Below are positions 61,211 to 64,000 of a stretch of 64,000 bases of DNA, one piece after another; within the stretch, counting starts at the first letter, position 1; each line of letters starts with the position of its first letter. The notes under the pieces were generated by a model. It ran no database searches and had not been told where the DNA came from. It was given only the letters and a program-made list of their open reading frames with translations. The translations under genes were made by a program, and so were the position numbers. Location of the stretch: contig CAJNDS010002144.1 of assembly GCA_905221605.1 (NCBI GenBank), positions 339,647-403,646 of the forward strand. The letters are read 5' to 3'. Source of the DNA: Symbiodinium natans. Its lineage: Eukaryota > Sar > Dinophyceae > Suessiales > Symbiodiniaceae.

Positions 61211-63710
61211 CCCTAAAAACGAAACCCTCTTCAGTTTCGCTGAAATCTTTCCGGCTGCTGTTCTTTTTCCCCCCTGGCACGGCCGTTCGCAAGCTCGCTT
61301 GTTGCAAAGAAGAACTGGAATTTATTGCCCAAACAGTGTGTCGTTTCCGATTCAAGAGGAAGGGGGGTTCCTATACGTTAAGAGTCGGTACATGATGCCG
61401 CGCATCGTGCGCCCTGCCGGCACCGGGCTGGCCTCGAAACTGTCGTCGCTTTTGGGCGTCCGTGTTCGCCACATGCGAAAACAGTCGTCGCTTTGTTGAG
61501 ATTCTGGTGTGGTGCCTTTGATGCAGTGGGATGCTTTGGCGTGCCCACATGGTCTCTCACTGTTTGGGTTCTGTGCTGGCCTAATGCTGTGTTTTGGGAA
61601 ATGTCTCATTATGATTCTCTTCTATCTCCTTTTGAAGGGGTCTTTGGCACGTAGTAGAAGTACAAGAAAATCTGAATAACAGAACGCCGAGGGCCAAAAG
61701 ACCAAAGAAAACCCTAAACCCTAAACCCTACACCCTACACCCTAAACCCTAAACCAAGCAAATAGCCGGGGAAACTCCTCACCGATTCTAGAGGAGTGTC
61801 GAATTCAAGCAAGTGGAGAGCCAGCTTGTAACTCCGATCGCCGGTCTTCAAAACCCTAAACCCTATATACACCCCAACCCTGAAACCAAAACCCCAAAGC
61901 CCTAAAGCCTAAACCCTAAACCCTGAACCCTGAACCCTGAACCCTACCTCTGGATGCATCCCAAGGGCGCGCTCATGGAGGAGTTCACGCCTTCCGAGCG
62001 GCTTGATGAGTTCAAATCCAGGGTTTAGGGTTTAGGGCTTAGGGCTTAGGGCTTAGGGTTTAGGGCTTCAGGATTTAGGGGTGTAGGCTTTAGGGGTGTA
62101 CTGTTTAATTAGGGTTTCGGGGGGTGTAGGGTTAATTACGGCGTAGGGTTGAGGGTGCAGGCCCCAGGTTTTCAGGGCTAAGGGTGCTCCCCCCCAAACC
62201 CTAAACCCTAAACCCGAGACCCTCAAAGCCCTATGAAATCCCAAACGCCTTGCAAGTGTGTATCCCCTTTGAGTCCTCATCCTAAAAGCTAAACCCATCA
62301 TGAGCCCTAAACTCTGAAGCAACAGTCCCGAGTTTAGGGCTTAGGGTTTAGGGCTTAGGGTTGAGGGACATATTCTTCGCCCCCAAAGGGTTTCGGGACG
62401 GGGGGTGTAAGGCGCTTCCATTCCTGATTTCCAAGCCCCTGTAAAACCCTAGGCCAGCCCTCAACCCTAAACCACCCCGAATCCTCTACCCGAAAGTCTA
62501 AACCATGAGCCCTAAAAACCTCAACCCTAAACCTAAACCCTAAACCCTAAACCCTAAACCCTCAACCCTCAACCCTCAACCCTAGGCCCTAAACCCTAAT
62601 CCTAAACTCAAATAAGGAGCCCAAGGTTGACAGAGCGCCATCGAGCCAGAGTTCGCGATTTCAGGTGCCCCCAAGGCGGTCGCCGGGTCCTGAGTCGCTG
62701 ATGCGGAACATGGGGTCGCGTTCCTCGTTCTGGCCCCCCACGGCCAGCATCGGCCGCCCCCGCGGTACGGCACAGGAAGGGCCACCACGTCCGACATTCA
62801 CTCTCTCTTGCCATCTGCAGTACTATTATGGAATTAGGTACCCAACAACCCTGTTTAGTATATAGTTTTGGGTGCTATAAGTCCATAGTGGTACTGGAGA
62901 TGAGCCCTCTGGGTTGTAAGAATCTCGAAATCCTGTCCTCCACTCGGATTGTTAGCACGGTGCTCCGGCCAGTTTGGTCGTGCGCGATCCTTAAGTCATT
63001 GCTTAAGGCCCCGAAACCCTAAACCCTAAACCCTAAGCCCTAAACCCTATAAACCCTTAAGTCATTGCTTAAGGGGCTTCGTTGAAATAGGCAGGGGGGG
63101 TGGCTAGGCTTCTGGGTTTGGGGTCTATGGACTTAGGGATAGTTCAGGGTTTCGGGGTTAGGGTTTGGGGTTGTGGGTAGTTTCGGATTTAGGGTTTAGG
63201 GTTTAGGGTTTAAAGTTTAGGGTTTAGGGTTTAGGGTAGTTTAATGTTCCAGGGTCAAGGGTTTCTGTGCCAGGGCGCTGATCGTGTCCAGAGCCACAGC
63301 AGCTCTCGTCATGGCCTTGCACACGTAGACTGCATCAGGGTTAGCTGCAGTGCAAAGCCCCCCCAAAAAGGCAGATCCATGAAGGTATATCTACAGTGCA
63401 TAGCCTCCCCAAACTGGTACATCCATGCAGGTAGGCCTAGCCGAAAGAAACCAAACCCCTGCTAGTCTTGGGGTTGCTTCAAGACTCCAAGAAAGCCCGG
63501 GGTTCAGGGAACCCTAAACCCTAAACCCTAAACCCTAAACCCTAAACCCTAAACCCTAAACCTTTAGGGTTTGGAGTTGAACGCTTCAAGATGGGAGAGG
63601 AAACATCCGTAAGCCAGGTATTAGGTGGTCCCTGATTACGCAGCCTTGGGTCCGCCCCAAACCCTAAACCCTAAACCCTAAACACTGGGCCACCCCCAAT
63701 CCCTACACCT

Positions 63711-63788
63711 CCCTAAACCCTAAACCCTAAACCCTAAACCCTAAACCCTAAACCCTAAACCCTAAACCCTAAACCCTAAACCCTAAGC
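63711..63788 (-). repeat. CCCTAAA array
   Basis: About eleven units; an eight-unit array of the same orientation lies at 63511-63562. Confidence 0.92.
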
Positions 63789-64000
63789 CCGGGTCTGTAG
63801 TAACCAGAACTCTCATGTTTGCTTCTCAGACATGGACCCCACACAGCCTTAAGCCCCAAACCCTAAACCAGTAAACTCCAAACCCTAAGGGTTGGGGGTT
63901 TAGAGTTCAAACAGGGCTCGGGGTTTCAAATAGGGTTTAGGGTTTAAGTAGGGTTTAGGGCTTAGCCTTAGACTACTGCAACCCACCTGCATGGTAAAAC

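Larger units (their letters stand above)
52985..64000. other. Host repeat-rich region, no intact gene seen
   Basis: Same texture as the rest of the host DNA. Array-free unique stretches of 300-500 bp (57760-58130, 59180-59560, 60340-60960, 61220-61700, 62630-63010) contain short open frames but no motif I can name. The longest, at 57762-58079, has one hydrophobic segment only. Confidence 0.65.

Noticed and set aside
1..64000. tRNA genes, CRISPR arrays, bacterial operons
   Set aside because: No tRNA-like cloverleaf with recognisable A/B boxes was noticed; the short regular repeats are telomere-like or minisatellites, not spacer-interrupted CRISPR repeats; the context is eukaryotic.

Overview
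The window is eukaryotic and has two sharply different parts. Positions 1-2474 and 23535-64000 are host chromosome: GC-balanced, full of short arrays of the plant/alveolate-type telomere unit TTTAGGG/CCCTAAA (and TTTGGGG, TTTCGGG and TTCAGGG variants) in both orientations, with small inverted-repeat elements, minisatellites and homopolymer C/G tracts. I recognise no intact host gene there. Interspersed TTTAGGG plus a resident DNA virus suggests a unicellular alga or protist. A dinoflagellate is my first guess, a chromerid or green alga is possible, and the sequence does not settle it.

Positions 2475-23529 (21,055 bp) are an integrated Polinton-like DNA virus, AT-rich, compact and almost entirely coding. 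Its ends are about 200-bp terminal inverted repeats (2475-2675 and 23329-23529) starting AGCAAGCATAGG, flanked by the 5-bp direct repeat CGAAG (2470-2474 and 23530-23534). This is the target-site duplication expected of a retroviral-type integrase, which the element encodes.

Viral layout. The left arm is read mostly leftward: Cys-rich and coiled-coil small proteins, a GC-rich intergenic island, a packaging ATPase (the only rightward gene there), a possibly myristoylated small protein, a 777-aa fibre with an S74 self-cleaving chaperone domain, a GIY-YIG nuclease, the double jelly-roll major capsid protein, a small basic protein and a class-3-type lipase. The centre is read rightward: penton (minor capsid) protein, a Zn-finger protein, a coiled-coil protein and two RPTY-motif proteins. 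A 22-bp tandem repeat and a perfect 16-bp hairpin separate these from one leftward small gene. The right arm is read rightward: a 296-aa ORF that appears to be the front part of the next gene, a DNA polymerase-like/SF1 helicase fusion with a Cys/His-rich tail, a second GIY-YIG nuclease and the integrase. Ten of about 22 viral gene starts carry TCTA 14-22 nt upstream, recalling the late promoter of the virophage mavirus and its giant virus CroV.

Between integrase and right TIR lies about 1.2 kb of host-like composition (about 21780-22960) with a candidate intron-containing gene on the minus strand, then degenerate extra copies of the TIR. The element thus has capsid, packaging, replication and integration genes and could be a recent or functional provirus, except that the polymerase is interrupted by an apparent frameshift near 16655-16685. 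No adenain-type maturation protease was recognised.
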